From NCBI RefSeq assembly GCF_001815905.1, contig NZ_KV823286.1:1-64000 (forward strand): a stretch of DNA of 64,000 bases, written 5' to 3'. Positions 49,606 to 62,949 of this stretch are shown piece by piece. The stretch is from Brevibacterium sp. HMSC07C04 (GTDB lineage Bacteria > Actinomycetota > Actinomycetes > Actinomycetales > Brevibacteriaceae). Under the pieces are notes generated by a model. That model ran no database searches. It was not told the DNA's origin and saw only the letters and a list, made by a program, of their open reading frames with translations. The translations under genes were made by a program, and so were the position numbers. The stretch's first letter is position 1; every line of letters starts with the position of its first letter.

Positions 49606-50598
49606 ATGACTATTCCCCAGCAGCCTGATCACACCGGAGGCGGCCCGCAGGCGTCGGCTCAGCACGAGCAAGGCCAGCAGCCCGCCCAACAGGAGGGCCT
49701 GGACCTGTCGGCAGTCCGCGGTCACGGCACCTCGGCGGGTTCGACACCCAGCAGCGCGGAACAGTCCAGCGAAACTCCCGGCCCCAACCAGGTCGAAGTG
49801 CCCGCTCTTGCCTTCGAGGTCAACGAGCAGACATTCGAATCGGCGGCACGGCTGTCGATGGAACTGCCGGTGGTTCTTGTGCTGTACTCCGGGCAGCAGC
49901 CGGACAGCCAGCAGATTCTGCCGGTCCTCCAGAAGATCGTCGAAGACCAGGCCGGCCGCGCAGTGCTGGGGCTGGTGGATGTTGCCACCAGCCCGGCCAT
50001 CCAACAGGCATTTCAGGTGCAGGCCCTGCCGACGGTGGTCGCCGTCATCAAAGGCCAGCCCGTCCCGCTGTTCCAGGGCGTGCAGCCCGAAGCGCAGATC
50101 CGCCAGCTGTTCGACCAGATCGCCCAGGCAGCCGCGCAGGCGGGCCTGCACAAGACCGCCTGGGTCAAAGGCACCCAGGCGCAGGAAGGCCCCCGCCACC
50201 CCGAAGCCCTCGAGGCATTGGAAGCGGGCGACCTCGACCGCGCCGAACAGGCGTACAAGGACGCACTTGCAGAATCGCCGGCAGATGCCGAGGCAAAAGC
50301 CGGAATCGCCCGCGTCGGCCTTCTGCGCCGCACCCGCGACAAAGACCTCGCCGCTGTGCGCCAGGCCGCAGCTGACAACCCCACATCGGTCGATGCGGCA
50401 ATCGACTGCGCCGACCTCGATGTTGCCGGCGGTCACGTTGAAGACGCGTTCACACGCCTGATCACGCTGATCGGAACCACCGCCGGCGACGACCGCGAAA
50501 AGCTTCGCCTGCACCTTCTCGACCTGTTCGATGCAGTCGGCGCTGAAGACGCGCGCGTAGTCAAAGCCCGCGGACGTCTGATGCGCGCGCTGTTCTGA
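49606..50598 (+). CDS. YbbN/CnoX-like thioredoxin-fold TPR protein
   Basis: A 330-residue protein with a disordered Gln-rich N terminus (1-60), a thioredoxin-like domain (about 65-180; PVVLVLYSGQQPDSQQILPV, QALPTVVAVIKGQPVPLFQG) and TPR-like helices (about 195-330; LEAGDLDRAEQAYKDAL). The CxxC redox motif is replaced by a Gly/Gln/Pro/Ser stretch, so it is not an oxidoreductase. Family relatives are holdase co-chaperones. It sits between the fused and the split membrane/lipoprotein genes. Confidence 0.85.
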   Translation: MTIPQQPDHTGGGPQASAQHEQGQQPAQQEGLDLSAVRGHGTSAGSTPSSAEQSSETPGPNQVEVPALAFEVNEQTFESAARLSMELPVVLVLYSGQQPDSQQILPVLQKIVEDQAGRAVLGLVDVATSPAIQQAFQVQALPTVVAVIKGQPVPLFQGVQPEAQIRQLFDQIAQAAAQAGLHKTAWVKGTQAQEGPRHPEALEALEAGDLDRAEQAYKDALAESPADAEAKAGIARVGLLRRTRDKDLAAVRQAAADNPTSVDAAIDCADLDVAGGHVEDAFTRLITLIGTTAGDDREKLRLHLLDLFDAVGAEDARVVKARGRLMRALF

Positions 50599-51251
50599 TG
50601 CTGCGGCTTCTTGGCTCCGGACTGCTGGGGCTGGTGGGAATACTGGGCTTGGTGCTGGTGATTTCGGCCCTGTCCGTCGTCGGCTTCGACGGGCAGGCGC
50701 GCACCGAGACGATGACCCCTGACGAACGCAGTCAGGCTGTCATGCTCGACCAACAGCTCATTCCTGTCACCAACGCGGTTGCAGAAGTCACCGTCGAATC
50801 CGACACTCCCGTGTTCGTCGGCACCGCCAACGGGGTGGACGTGCGCAGCTACCTTTCGGGGACAGCGCATGACGAAGCCACCGAAATCGAACTTCCCGGC
50901 GAAATCAGCCACAGGTTTGTGGCCGGGGACGAGCAGCTTGCCTCCGACCCCGAAAGCCGCGATTGGTGGATTACACAGGAAACGGGAACCTCGCAGACGG
51001 TCCGGCTGGGCCTTGACAGCGACCCGCAGGTGGTCGTGATCGCAGCGCAAGAAGGATCTTTGGCCAACACCAAAATCACCATCACGGTCGACGCCCCCGG
51101 AGTTGTGCCGATGGCGCTTATCGGTCTGGCTTTGACGGTGATGATCTTTGCGCTTGCTGTCTGGCTGTTCCTCTCGTGGCGACAGGATCAGCCGAAAGTC
51201 GCCGTCGGCGGTTCGCGAAGCAGAGCACGGACAGCGGAGGAATCCCGATGA
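50598..51251 (+). CDS. Two-helix membrane protein, paralogue of the fused protein's N-terminal part
   Basis: A 217-residue protein: helix 1 (about 5-28), an outer domain (ESDTPVFVGTANGVDVRSYL; DWWITQETGTSQ) and helix 2 (about 173-195), then a basic tail. The layout and the pattern of the outer domain match residues 1-200 of the product of 47964-49595. Its start overlaps the YbbN-like stop by one base, and its stop overlaps the next start (ATGA). Confidence 0.75.
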   Translation: MLRLLGSGLLGLVGILGLVLVISALSVVGFDGQARTETMTPDERSQAVMLDQQLIPVTNAVAEVTVESDTPVFVGTANGVDVRSYLSGTAHDEATEIELPGEISHRFVAGDEQLASDPESRDWWITQETGTSQTVRLGLDSDPQVVVIAAQEGSLANTKITITVDAPGVVPMALIGLALTVMIFALAVWLFLSWRQDQPKVAVGGSRSRARTAEESR

Positions 51252-52255
51252 AGCGCGCACTCAGCACAATGACCGCAGCTCTGGCGGGACTGGGGCTGCT
51301 GAGCGGGTGTTCGGGCGCCCCGCCGATCGCCAGGCCCGCTGTTCCGCAGTCGAGTGAGTATACAAAAGAGCCGCTGCGCGCAGGCGATGGTTCAGCGTTC
51401 ATCACCGACTACACGAAGAAGCTGCAGAAGTCGCTGGCCGATGACGGCAAGGGACTGGACCAGATTCAGGCCGGTCCGATGCTCGACCGGACAAAAGCCG
51501 AAGTGCTCGTGGCAAAAGCCGAAAAGAAGAAGCTGGGCACGGTCGGCTTCGACAAGGTGCTCGCCGGAGGTCCGGCGCAGTCGGACTATCCGCTGTGGTT
51601 CTTTGCCTTCGCCAGCAGCGACGATGCCGATGCGGGCACTCAGGCGCTTTTGGTGATGCGTGCCAGCGCCAACGACGACTGGAGTGTGCAGCAGGGGCTG
51701 TTCATAGACGGCAAGCGCGTGCCGAAGCTGGCCCTGGAAGACGGTCAGGTGGCACCGGCGGATAAGCAGTACGCCGTGGATTTCGGCGAATCAGTTACTG
51801 CGGTCAAGGACTTCCTCAGCGGAGCTAAGGGTGATGGCGGCGGAGCGCTGAAGGACTATGACCTCAGCGGTGATGGCTTCAAGAGCTACCGCGCCTACGT
51901 CGACGAGTATGCAAAAGACTCCAAGTCGTTCAAGCGCGTCGAATCGCAGTGCCAGCCGTACACGGAAATCGACTTCGAGAACTACGCCGCTGAGACCGAA
52001 AGCGGCGGGGCGACCTCAATGGCCGAAATGCGCTGCACCATCACGATCGAGGTGCCGAAGGACTTCAACTTCTCGCTTCCCAAACAGGTCTCGGCGATCA
52101 CCACCGGGAAGAAGAGCGGCAATCGAGTAGAGATCGAAGCCTCGATTCCGTTCATGATTGAAACCGGTGACGGCAAGACAAAACTCACCAGCTCTGACTG
52201 GTTCCCGCTGTCGGGCGAGCAGACCTCGACAAAGGGCAAGGACTCCGACGACTGA
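51248..52255 (+). CDS. Lipoprotein, paralogue of the fused protein's C-terminal part
   Basis: A 335-residue lipoprotein with signal MKRALSTMTAALAGLGLLSGC (lipidation at C21). The body has a YTKKLQKSL helix and a YPLWFFAFAS strand; similar YAEKLQKPD and YRLWSLTVLL segments occur in the fused protein. ATG 51248 overlaps the previous stop, rather than the longer frame from 51176. Last gene of the operon; function unknown. Confidence 0.78.
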   Translation: MKRALSTMTAALAGLGLLSGCSGAPPIARPAVPQSSEYTKEPLRAGDGSAFITDYTKKLQKSLADDGKGLDQIQAGPMLDRTKAEVLVAKAEKKKLGTVGFDKVLAGGPAQSDYPLWFFAFASSDDADAGTQALLVMRASANDDWSVQQGLFIDGKRVPKLALEDGQVAPADKQYAVDFGESVTAVKDFLSGAKGDGGGALKDYDLSGDGFKSYRAYVDEYAKDSKSFKRVESQCQPYTEIDFENYAAETESGGATSMAEMRCTITIEVPKDFNFSLPKQVSAITTGKKSGNRVEIEASIPFMIETGDGKTKLTSSDWFPLSGEQTSTKGKDSDD

Positions 52256-52344
52256 GTTCTGCACGGGCTGGGCGAGCTGCTGCTTGCTCAGTGCGAGCCG
52301 CTGCTGGCCGGGACGGGGACTGCGCTGGTCGAGGTGCCCGCGGC

Positions 52345-52767
52345 TCAGGCGCTGTACTGTTGGGCGATGCGGTCGACCCGGACCAGCCACAGCAGGCCGA
52401 GTATCGGCAACACCAGCGGCACAAAGCCGTAGCCGATTCCGAAGCCGGACCACACGGTGGCTTCGGGGAACAGCTCAGGGCGAACCAGGCTGAAGATGCC
52501 GACGGCGATGACACCGACCAGCTCGATGAGTACCGACACCAGGGCAATACGGTGCGCTGAGCGGTTGGCAATTGCCAAGCAGACTGTCGCAACAATGTAG
52601 ACAACAGCCGAAAACGCCGACAGTCCGTAGGCCAGAGGCGCCCGGTCGAAATGCGAAACAAGCTGGTAGCCCGCCCTGGCCGATGCTGACAGCGCAAAGA
52701 TTCCGTACACCGCGGTCAGGGCTCGCCCCGGCCCGGAGTGCATTGCAGAGTAAGCCTTGGTGTTCAC
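52345..52767 (-). CDS. Small integral membrane protein
   Basis: A 140-residue protein with four predicted membrane helices. It starts at GTG 52767, overlapping the previous gene's stop by four bases (GTGA), so the frame open to 52842 is not used. No family recognised. The adjacent gene encodes a similar-sized four-helix protein, and the two may form a complex. Confidence 0.75.
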   Translation of the reverse strand: MNTKAYSAMHSGPGRALTAVYGIFALSASARAGYQLVSHFDRAPLAYGLSAFSAVVYIVATVCLAIANRSAHRIALVSVLIELVGVIAVGIFSLVRPELFPEATVWSGFGIGYGFVPLVLPILGLLWLVRVDRIAQQYSA

Positions 52768-53111
52768 AGCCAGATCTGGTCCATTCGAAGAATCATGACG
52801 ATAACGGTGGCGCCGGCAGCCGCCAGCACCCACGGCCCCCACTTGCTGGGCTCAATGTAACCCCACACCGCGGCAATCGGCACGAGGATGATTGCGGTGA
52901 GCACGTACCCGAAGAACAGCAGCGGGTCGGCGTTCGTCTGCCCGAAAAGCACAATGCCGGTGATCAGCTGAACTATCAGCAGCGCAAGCACCGCACCTGC
53001 CCACACGATCATTGAGATCGGCGCCGGACGGTTTCGCAGAGCCTGGACGGTGCCCCATATGGCAAGCACCGCAGCGGCCGCATACTGGGCGTAGGTGAGG
53101 AACGCAATCAC
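52764..53111 (-). CDS. Small integral membrane protein
   Basis: A 115-residue protein with four predicted helices (IAFLTYAQYAAAAVLAIWGT at the N terminus). The frame is open to 53327, but that part is antisense to the cysteine desulfurase gene; GTG 53111 has TACACT 7 nt upstream, so it is probably leaderless and divergent from that gene. Co-translated with the next membrane protein gene. Confidence 0.75.
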   Translation of the reverse strand: MIAFLTYAQYAAAAVLAIWGTVQALRNRPAPISMIVWAGAVLALLIVQLITGIVLFGQTNADPLLFFGYVLTAIILVPIAAVWGYIEPSKWGPWVLAAAGATVIVMILRMDQIWL

Positions 53112-53118
53112 GCCTAAG

Positions 53119-53124
53119 AGTGTA
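53119..53124 (-). promoter_or_regulatory. Leaderless promoter of the small membrane protein pair
   Basis: TACACT on the minus strand lies 7 nt before the GTG at 53111, back to back with the desulfurase promoter. Confidence 0.65.
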
Positions 53125-53137
53125 GCGCCGGGGTCGT

Positions 53138-53143
53138 TAGACT
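53138..53143 (+). promoter_or_regulatory. Leaderless promoter of the cysteine desulfurase gene
   Basis: TAGACT lies exactly 6 nt before the GTG at 53150. Confidence 0.7.
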
Positions 53144-53149
53144 CAGTGT

Positions 53150-54379
53150 GTGCGTTCCTATTTCGACTATGCAGCGACATCGCCCATGCGCCCGACCGCG
53201 CTTGCGGCCTATACGGACGAGCTGCAGAGAATCGGCAACCCGTCGGCCCTGCATTCGCTGGGCCAGCAGTCGCGCTTGCGTTTGGAAGATTCGCGCGAAG
53301 CACTGGCTGAGGCAGTCGGCGCTTCAACCCCGGCCGAGGTGGTGCTCACCTCCGGCGGCACAGAAGCCGACAACCTGGCTATCAAGGGTCTGTTCTGGCA
53401 CCGCAACGGCGTGCCCGCGGAAGGGACGGGCACACCGGAAAGCATCTCTCAGCTGTCCCATCCGGTGATCATCACCACCCCGATTGAGCACAACGCCGTA
53501 TTGGACACCGCCGGTTGGCTGGAAACGCAGGGCGCGCAGGTGCTTCTGGTCGATGTTGACGCCGATGGCCGGATAAGCCTCGAACACCTCGAAGAGCTTC
53601 TGGACGAACACGGTGAGCGCACCGCACTCGTGTCGATCATGTTCGCCAATAATGAGATTGGAACGGTTCAGCCGGTCCAACAGGCAGCGGCGCTCGCAAA
53701 GGCCGCGGGAGTTCCCATCCACACTGACGCGGTGCAGGCATTCGGCCAGCTGCCCCTGAACTTTGCCGATCTGGGCGTGGATGCGATGACGGTCACGGCC
53801 CACAAGATCGGCGGCCCGGTTGGCATCGGCGCGCTCATTCTGGCCCGCGATGTCAAGGCCGTTCCCGTGCTGCACGGCGGTGGGCAGGAGCGCTCTCTGC
53901 GTTCGGGCACTCTCGATGTTGCCGGAGCGACCGCTTTTGCCGCCGCCGCTCAGGAGGCAGCAGGCGGCATAGAGCACGAGGCGCCGCGTCTGTCCGGTCT
54001 TCGTGACCGGCTGATCGCCGGTATCGAGGCGAATGTCCCGGATGCTCACCTGTCAGGTCACCGCGAGGACCGACTGCCGGGGAACGTCCACTTCACCTTC
54101 CCCGGGGCGGAAGCCGATTCCCTTCTGTTCCTGCTGGACGCGGCCGGTTTTGCCACCTCGGCCGGTTCGGCCTGCAGTGCCGGGGTCAACCGGCCCAGCC
54201 ACGTGCTCCTGGCCTGCGGGTGCCGCGAAGACCAGGCGCGCTCATCCCAGCGCTTCACACTGGGCCACGGAACCACGCAAGAGGAAGTCGACAAGCTCAT
54301 TGAGGCTCTGCCCGGTGTTGTTGAGCAGGCGCGCAAAGCCGGTATGAACTCCGCCTATGACTGGAGCCAGGCGGATTGA
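53150..54379 (+). CDS. Cysteine desulfurase
   Basis: A 409-residue PLP enzyme (IscS/NifS type) supplying persulfide sulfur, here presumably to MnmA encoded next. The PLP lysine is K219 in VTAHKIGGP, with D193 in HTDAVQA. The catalytic C342 stands in TSAGSACSAGVNRPS. There is an extra loop near residues 85-105 (HRNGVPAEGTGTPES). No scaffold gene is adjacent, which also points to tRNA thiolation rather than Fe-S assembly. Confidence 0.93.
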   Translation: MRSYFDYAATSPMRPTALAAYTDELQRIGNPSALHSLGQQSRLRLEDSREALAEAVGASTPAEVVLTSGGTEADNLAIKGLFWHRNGVPAEGTGTPESISQLSHPVIITTPIEHNAVLDTAGWLETQGAQVLLVDVDADGRISLEHLEELLDEHGERTALVSIMFANNEIGTVQPVQQAAALAKAAGVPIHTDAVQAFGQLPLNFADLGVDAMTVTAHKIGGPVGIGALILARDVKAVPVLHGGGQERSLRSGTLDVAGATAFAAAAQEAAGGIEHEAPRLSGLRDRLIAGIEANVPDAHLSGHREDRLPGNVHFTFPGAEADSLLFLLDAAGFATSAGSACSAGVNRPSHVLLACGCREDQARSSQRFTLGHGTTQEEVDKLIEALPGVVEQARKAGMNSAYDWSQAD

Positions 54380-54447
54380 CCCGCAGTTCGGAATAGAATC
54401 AATGGCCCGAGCGCTTAACAGCCAGGCGCTGAACTGAAGGAGGGACC

Positions 54448-55602
54448 GTGAAGGTACTGGCAGCCATGTCCGGCGGTGTGGACTCCGCCGTTGCCGCCGC
54501 ACGAGCCAAGGACGCCGGACACGAAGTCGTCGGCGTGCACTTGGCGCTGTCGCGTATGCCCGGCACCCTGCGCACGGGTTCGCGCGGCTGCTGCACCATC
54601 GAAGACTCACGGGATGCCGCGCGCGTGGCGGGCATGCTCGACATTCCGTTCTACGTGTGGGATTTCTCCGAGCGCTTCAAAGAGGACATCGTCGATGACT
54701 TCATTGCCGAATACTCGCAGGGCCGCACCCCGAACCCGTGTATGCGCTGCAATGAGCGCATCAAGTTCGCCGCTCTGCTCGACCGTGCGCTCGCCTTGGG
54801 CTTTGACGCGATTGCCACCGGCCACTACGCGGAAATTCAGTGGGTTGACGATCACCCACAGCTGCACCGCGGCCAGGACATGAACAAAGACCAGTCCTAT
54901 GTGCTGGGTGTGCTGACAGAACAGCAGCTGCGCCACTGCTATTTCCCCATCGGCGCCAGCGCTGCAAAAGCCGATGTTCGGGCCGAAGCCGCCGAGCGCG
55001 GCTTCCCCGTGGCAAACAAGCCGGACTCCTATGACATCTGCTTCATTCCCGACGGCAATACAAAAGCGTGGCTGGCAGACAAGATCCCCATGCGTCCCGG
55101 TCTCATCAAAGACAAAGAGGGCGAAATCCTGGGCGAACACGACGGCGCACAGTCCTACACCATCGGCCAGCGCAAGGGCCTGGGCATTGACAAGCCGACC
55201 GCCGACGGCAAACCCCGCTATGTGGTCGACGTTGACACTCGAACGAACACCGTCACGGTGGGCCAGCGACCGGATCTTTCTATTACCCGACTGACGGGCA
55301 TCCGCACCACGTGGTGCGGCCAGCCGCCAGAAGCGGCCGGAAGCTCCGAAGAACACGCCATGGACTGTGAAGTGCAGATCCGCGCGCACGCTGAGCCCGT
55401 TCCAGCACGGATGTGGATGGGCGACTACCTGCCTGATCCTCCGGAAACCGAATTCAACGTCCCACAGGCTCGCCCTGCCGGGCAGCTCATGCACATCAGC
55501 GTTGACGAACCCTTAAGCGGTGTTGCACCCGGCCAGACAATGGTCGTCTACGACGGCACCAGGGTGCTCGGACAAGCCACCATCGACCGTACGGCGGCCT
55601 GA
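54448..55602 (+). CDS. mnmA: tRNA 2-thiouridine(34) synthase MnmA
   Basis: A 384-residue ATP-dependent thiolase modifying U34 of tRNA-Lys, -Glu and -Gln. The PP-loop SGGVDS is at 8-13, and the catalytic pair is C98 (NPCMRCN) and C198 ([10 protein letters not shown]). GHYAEI and the C-terminal beta-barrel are present. AGGAGGG precedes the GTG start. It follows the desulfurase gene by 68 bp and is followed by the peptidase gene one base after its stop. Confidence 0.96.
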   Translation: MKVLAAMSGGVDSAVAAARAKDAGHEVVGVHLALSRMPGTLRTGSRGCCTIEDSRDAARVAGMLDIPFYVWDFSERFKEDIVDDFIAEYSQGRTPNPCMRCNERIKFAALLDRALALGFDAIATGHYAEIQWVDDHPQLHRGQDMNKDQSYVLGVLTEQQLRHCYFPIGASAAKADVRAEAAERGFPVANKPDSYDICFIPDGNTKAWLADKIPMRPGLIKDKEGEILGEHDGAQSYTIGQRKGLGIDKPTADGKPRYVVDVDTRTNTVTVGQRPDLSITRLTGIRTTWCGQPPEAAGSSEEHAMDCEVQIRAHAEPVPARMWMGDYLPDPPETEFNVPQARPAGQLMHISVDEPLSGVAPGQTMVVYDGTRVLGQATIDRTAA

Positions 55603-55603
55603 C

Positions 55604-57717
55604 ATGCCCGGCCAGTCCGCAGCACCCGGTTCGTCGTTCGGGCCGACAGGCGGCTCACCGCTCACTTCGCCCATCACGGCCGCACTCGCAGCGGCAGGAA
55701 CCAGGCCCATTGACCGGGCCCGCTTCACCCCAGGCGGTGTTCTCTTCTCCCAGCGCCGGGCCGGCCAGCCGGGTGTGGGCATTTTCTTCCGCGACGGCGA
55801 CGGCGAGTCCCGCGACATTCTGCCGGAGAACCTCAGCGCCGGTTCGCGCGTTCACGAGTACGGCGGCGGCGCGTGGGACTGTGCGGATAACGGCACGGTC
55901 GTATTCGTTGACAAGGCTTCCCAGCGGCTCTACACAGTCAGCCCGACCACCGATCCGCAGGCGCTGACGGACGATTCCGGCGGGCGGGTGTGCTTCGGTG
56001 ACATCACCGCCGCGGGGGCCGTTTTCACCGCGGTGCGGGAACTCCGAGGGGCGCACCCGCATGAGATTGTGCGGGACCTTGTGCTCATCGACCCGCACGC
56101 CGAGGAGCCCGTGCGCTCCCTTTTCCCCGCGGACTGGACGGGAGAGGACCGCCCGCACTTCATCGCCTATCCGCGGCTGTCACCCGACAGGAAACACGTC
56201 GCGTTCATCGGCTGGGATCATCCGGACATGCCGTGGGACGCCACCTGCCTGTGGCTTGCAGACCTCGACCCGCAGACCCTCAAACCGCAGGGCCCGCCCG
56301 TGGCGATCATGGGCACACAGCAGCGCCAGTCCATCCTCCAGCCCGAATGGTGCAGCCGCTCCACCCTCACGGTGAGCACGGACATCTCCGGCAAATGGAG
56401 CCTGGTGAACCTCGATGTGCCGGTTTTCCGGGCTCGCGCACTCGGCACACCGGGAACTCGCGAGGCGGAGTTAGTCCCAGTTTTTGAAGATCACGGTGAG
56501 ATCGGCGGTCCGCTGTGGACACTGGGCACACGCTGGTACCTGCCGGTTCTGGGCGGACAGAGGATTGTGGCGGCAGCCGCACGCGATGGCATCACAACTG
56601 AGCGCACGAGCGCGCTTCTGTGGGCTGACAGCAAGCCCGACGAACAGGACGGCGGCCCGCTGGACTTCGGCGCCGATATCGACTGGGCCGAAATCGAGGA
56701 CTTCAACGACACTGTCGCCCTTATTCGGGCAGGTGGGCGCAACCGGGTTGACGGCCTGTACACCTTTGACATTGCATCGGGTGAACTCGACCCGCTTGCT
56801 CTTTCGATCGTGCTGCCGGAGGACTGGTCGGCTATTGCCGAATACCTGCCGCGAGCCGAAGTGCGCGAATACTCCGGCATCCAAGCCGTCTGGTACCCGC
56901 CGCGCAGGCCGGGCACCGCCTCGGGTCCCGCCAGCGAGACCAACCCGGACAGCGCAGCGGACCCGGACCTCCGCCTCGACAGCAGCACTGATCAGGTCCC
57001 TCCGTGCGTGGCGTTTGTGCACGGCGGACCGACCTCCCGCGCCGTGCCGCGTGTGAGCCTGCGCCACGCGTACTTCACGTCCCGCGGGATAGCGGTCGTC
57101 GACGTCAACTACCGCGGCTCCACCGGAATGGGCAGGCAGTACCGGGAAGCGCTCAACGGCCAGTGGGGCGTTCTTGACGTTGCCGACACCGCGACCGTCG
57201 TCAGGGGCTTGGCCGATGACGGCGACATCGATCCGAACCGGGTGTCCATCAGCGGCGGTTCCGCCGGTGGGCTCACTGTTCTGCAGGCGCTGACCACCAC
57301 GGATGTCTTTGCGTGCGGAAGCTCCTACTTCGGGGTTGTCGACCTTCGTTCACTCGCCGAAGACACCCACGACTTCGAATCCCGCTACCTGGAAGGCCTC
57401 GTGGGCGGTGGATCAGGGGATTCCGAAGCTCTTAGGAAGGCATCACCGCTGACGAACCTCAAAGACATCAGCGCGCCCGTGGCCGTCTTCCAGGGCGAAA
57501 AAGACACCGTCGTGCCGCCGAACCAAGCACGTGCGCTCATCGAGGCGCTCGAAAAGGCCAACCTGCCCTACGCCGCACGATTCTTCCCCGACGAAGGGCA
57601 CGGCTTCACCGATCCCGAAGCCATTCGCACCTCACTGGAAGAGGAGCTAAGCTTCTACGGCCGCATCATGGGCTTCGCCGTTGACGTTCCGCCCGTGCAG
57701 CTGCGAGGCCGCGGACG

Positions 57718-57721
<4 letters not shown>
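55604..57721 (+). CDS. S9-family prolyl oligopeptidase-type serine peptidase
   Basis: A 705-residue peptidase with an N-terminal beta-propeller (about 30-440) and a C-terminal alpha/beta-hydrolase domain. The triad is readable: S553 in SGGSAGG, D634 in QGEKDTVVP and H666 in PDEGHGF; FVHGGPTSRAVPRVSLR precedes the domain core. ATG 55604 lies directly after the mnmA stop; a frame from 55520 overlaps mnmA and is rejected. The substrate is probably short peptides. Confidence 0.9.
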
Positions 57722-61058
<3,337 letters not shown>

Positions 61059-61110
61059 ACCGGCGGAAGTACAATCAGACCAGCAGTTAGATCAATCAGA
61101 AAGGGTGACG

Positions 61111-61416
61111 ATGTCGGAGGAATCCGCAATCACATCCGAACAGATTGCGCACTTGGCGCAGCTGTCGCGCATCGCAATGAGCGATGAAGAACTCACAGGA
61201 CTCGCTGACGACCTCGGCACCATCATCAGTGCTGTCGCCCAGGTCAAAGAAGCCGTCGGGGACGACATTCCGGCAACCAGCCACCCCATCGCCCTGACCA
61301 ACGTCCTGCGGCCCGATGCTGTGGGTCCCGTTCTCACCCCGGAACAGGCTCTCTCCGGCGCTCCGGCGCAGGAAGACGACAAGTTCCTCGTCCCGCAGAT
61401 TCTCGGGGAGGACTGA
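61111..61416 (+). CDS. gatC: Asp/Glu-tRNA amidotransferase subunit C
   Basis: A 101-residue subunit that stabilises GatA in the complex turning Glu-tRNA-Gln and Asp-tRNA-Asn into the cognate amides. [20 protein letters not shown] and LRPDAVGP are typical. ATG 61111, six bases after AAAGG, is preferred over the GTG at 61105. Followed by gatA one base after its stop. Confidence 0.95.
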   Translation: MSEESAITSEQIAHLAQLSRIAMSDEELTGLADDLGTIISAVAQVKEAVGDDIPATSHPIALTNVLRPDAVGPVLTPEQALSGAPAQEDDKFLVPQILGED

Positions 61417-61417
61417 C

Positions 61418-62938
61418 ATGGTCGATCTGACTCAGCTCTCCGCGCTTGAACTCGCCGCCGGACTCAAAGCCGGTGAGTACAGCTCAACCGAAGTGACCCA
61501 GGCACACCTCGACCGCATCGAAGCCGTCGAACCGCAGGTCAAATCCTTCGTCACCGTCACCGCCGATACCGCTCTGGCAGCTGCCGCTGACGTCGACCGT
61601 CGCCGTACCGCAGGGGAGGACCTCCCGCTGCTGGCCGGTGTGCCCGTCACCCACAAAGACCTCGTGGCTACGGAAGGCATCCGCACCACGGCATCCTCAA
61701 AGATACTCGAAGACTGGGTGCCACCGTACTCCGCTACCGTCTACGAAAAGACAAAGGCCGCCGGCATGCCCATGCTCGGCAAAACCAACCTCGACGAATT
61801 CGCTATGGGCCAGTCCACCGAACACTCGGCGTTCGGTCCCACCCGCAACCCGTGGAACCTCGACCGGATCCCCGGAGGTTCGTCAGGTGGTGCGCTCGCT
61901 TCGCTCGCAGCATTCCAGACGCCCCTGGCGCTGGGCACCGATACCGGCGGTTCCATCCGCCAGCCTGCTGCTTTCACCGGCACCGTCGGCATGAAGCCCA
62001 CCTACGGTTCGGTTTCCCGCTACGGGGTGATCGCCATGGCAAGCTCCCTGGACACCGTCAGCCCGTCGGCACGCACGGTTGCCGACACCGCGGCCTTCCA
62101 CCAGGTGCTGGCCGGTCACGACCCACTGGACTCGACATCCTTGCCGGATGAAGTTCCGGACTTCCTCGAAGCCGCCAAGCGCGGGGCCGAAGAGGGACTG
62201 GAGGGCAAACGCCTGGGCGTTATTCGTCAGCTGTTCAGCGACGCAACATCGGACGCTGTGCGCGCTCAGTTCCAGGCCGCCGTCGACGAAGCCCAGAAGC
62301 AGGGCGCAGAAATCGTCGAAATCGACGTGCCCAGCCTCGGCTACGCAGTGCAGGCCTACTACATCCTCATGTCCTCCGAAGTCTCATCGAACTTGGCCCG
62401 CTACGACGGCATGCGCTTCGGCCTGCGGGTAGAACCTGAAAACGGTCCCGTCACCGCCGAAACCGTCATGGCCGCCACCCGCGCCGCCGGTTTTGGAAGC
62501 GAAGTCAAGCGCCGCATCATCATGGGCACCTACGCCCTGTCGGCAGGGTTCTTCGATGCCTTCTACGGTTCAGCCCAGAAGGTGCGCACCCTCATCCAGC
62601 GCGACTTCGCCCAAGCCTTCGAACAGGTGGATGCGCTCATCGCACCCACCACGCCGAACACCGCGTGGGAATTCGGTGCGGAAGACCGCCTGAGCCCCAT
62701 GGAGATCTACCTGTCAGACGTCACCACGATCCCCGCAAACCTCGCGGGCATCCCCGCCATGAGCCTCCCGGCGGGCCTGGCAGACGACGGTCTGCCCGTC
62801 GGCCTGCAGCTGCTGGCACCGGCACGGGCCGATGAGCGTCTGTACCAGATCGGTTCGGGCTTCGAAGCCGCGCTGAACGCAGCACGCGGACACAGTGTGC
62901 TCGATGAAATCCCCGCACTCGCAGCGGACAAGAACTGA
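61418..62938 (+). CDS. gatA: Asp/Glu-tRNA amidotransferase subunit A
   Basis: A 506-residue amidase-signature enzyme releasing ammonia from glutamine for GatB. The Ser-cis-Ser-Lys triad is K80 (VTHKDL), S155 (PGGSSGG) and S179 (TDTGGSI). ATG 61418 starts directly after gatC; the longer frame from 61316 lies inside gatC. Full length. Confidence 0.97.
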   Translation: MVDLTQLSALELAAGLKAGEYSSTEVTQAHLDRIEAVEPQVKSFVTVTADTALAAAADVDRRRTAGEDLPLLAGVPVTHKDLVATEGIRTTASSKILEDWVPPYSATVYEKTKAAGMPMLGKTNLDEFAMGQSTEHSAFGPTRNPWNLDRIPGGSSGGALASLAAFQTPLALGTDTGGSIRQPAAFTGTVGMKPTYGSVSRYGVIAMASSLDTVSPSARTVADTAAFHQVLAGHDPLDSTSLPDEVPDFLEAAKRGAEEGLEGKRLGVIRQLFSDATSDAVRAQFQAAVDEAQKQGAEIVEIDVPSLGYAVQAYYILMSSEVSSNLARYDGMRFGLRVEPENGPVTAETVMAATRAAGFGSEVKRRIIMGTYALSAGFFDAFYGSAQKVRTLIQRDFAQAFEQVDALIAPTTPNTAWEFGAEDRLSPMEIYLSDVTTIPANLAGIPAMSLPAGLADDGLPVGLQLLAPARADERLYQIGSGFEAALNAARGHSVLDEIPALAADKN

Positions 62939-62949
62939 GGAGCGGAAAC

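Noticed and set aside
61316-61417. Extended gatA start
   Set aside because: The longer frame lies within gatC; ATG 61418 fits the family N terminus.
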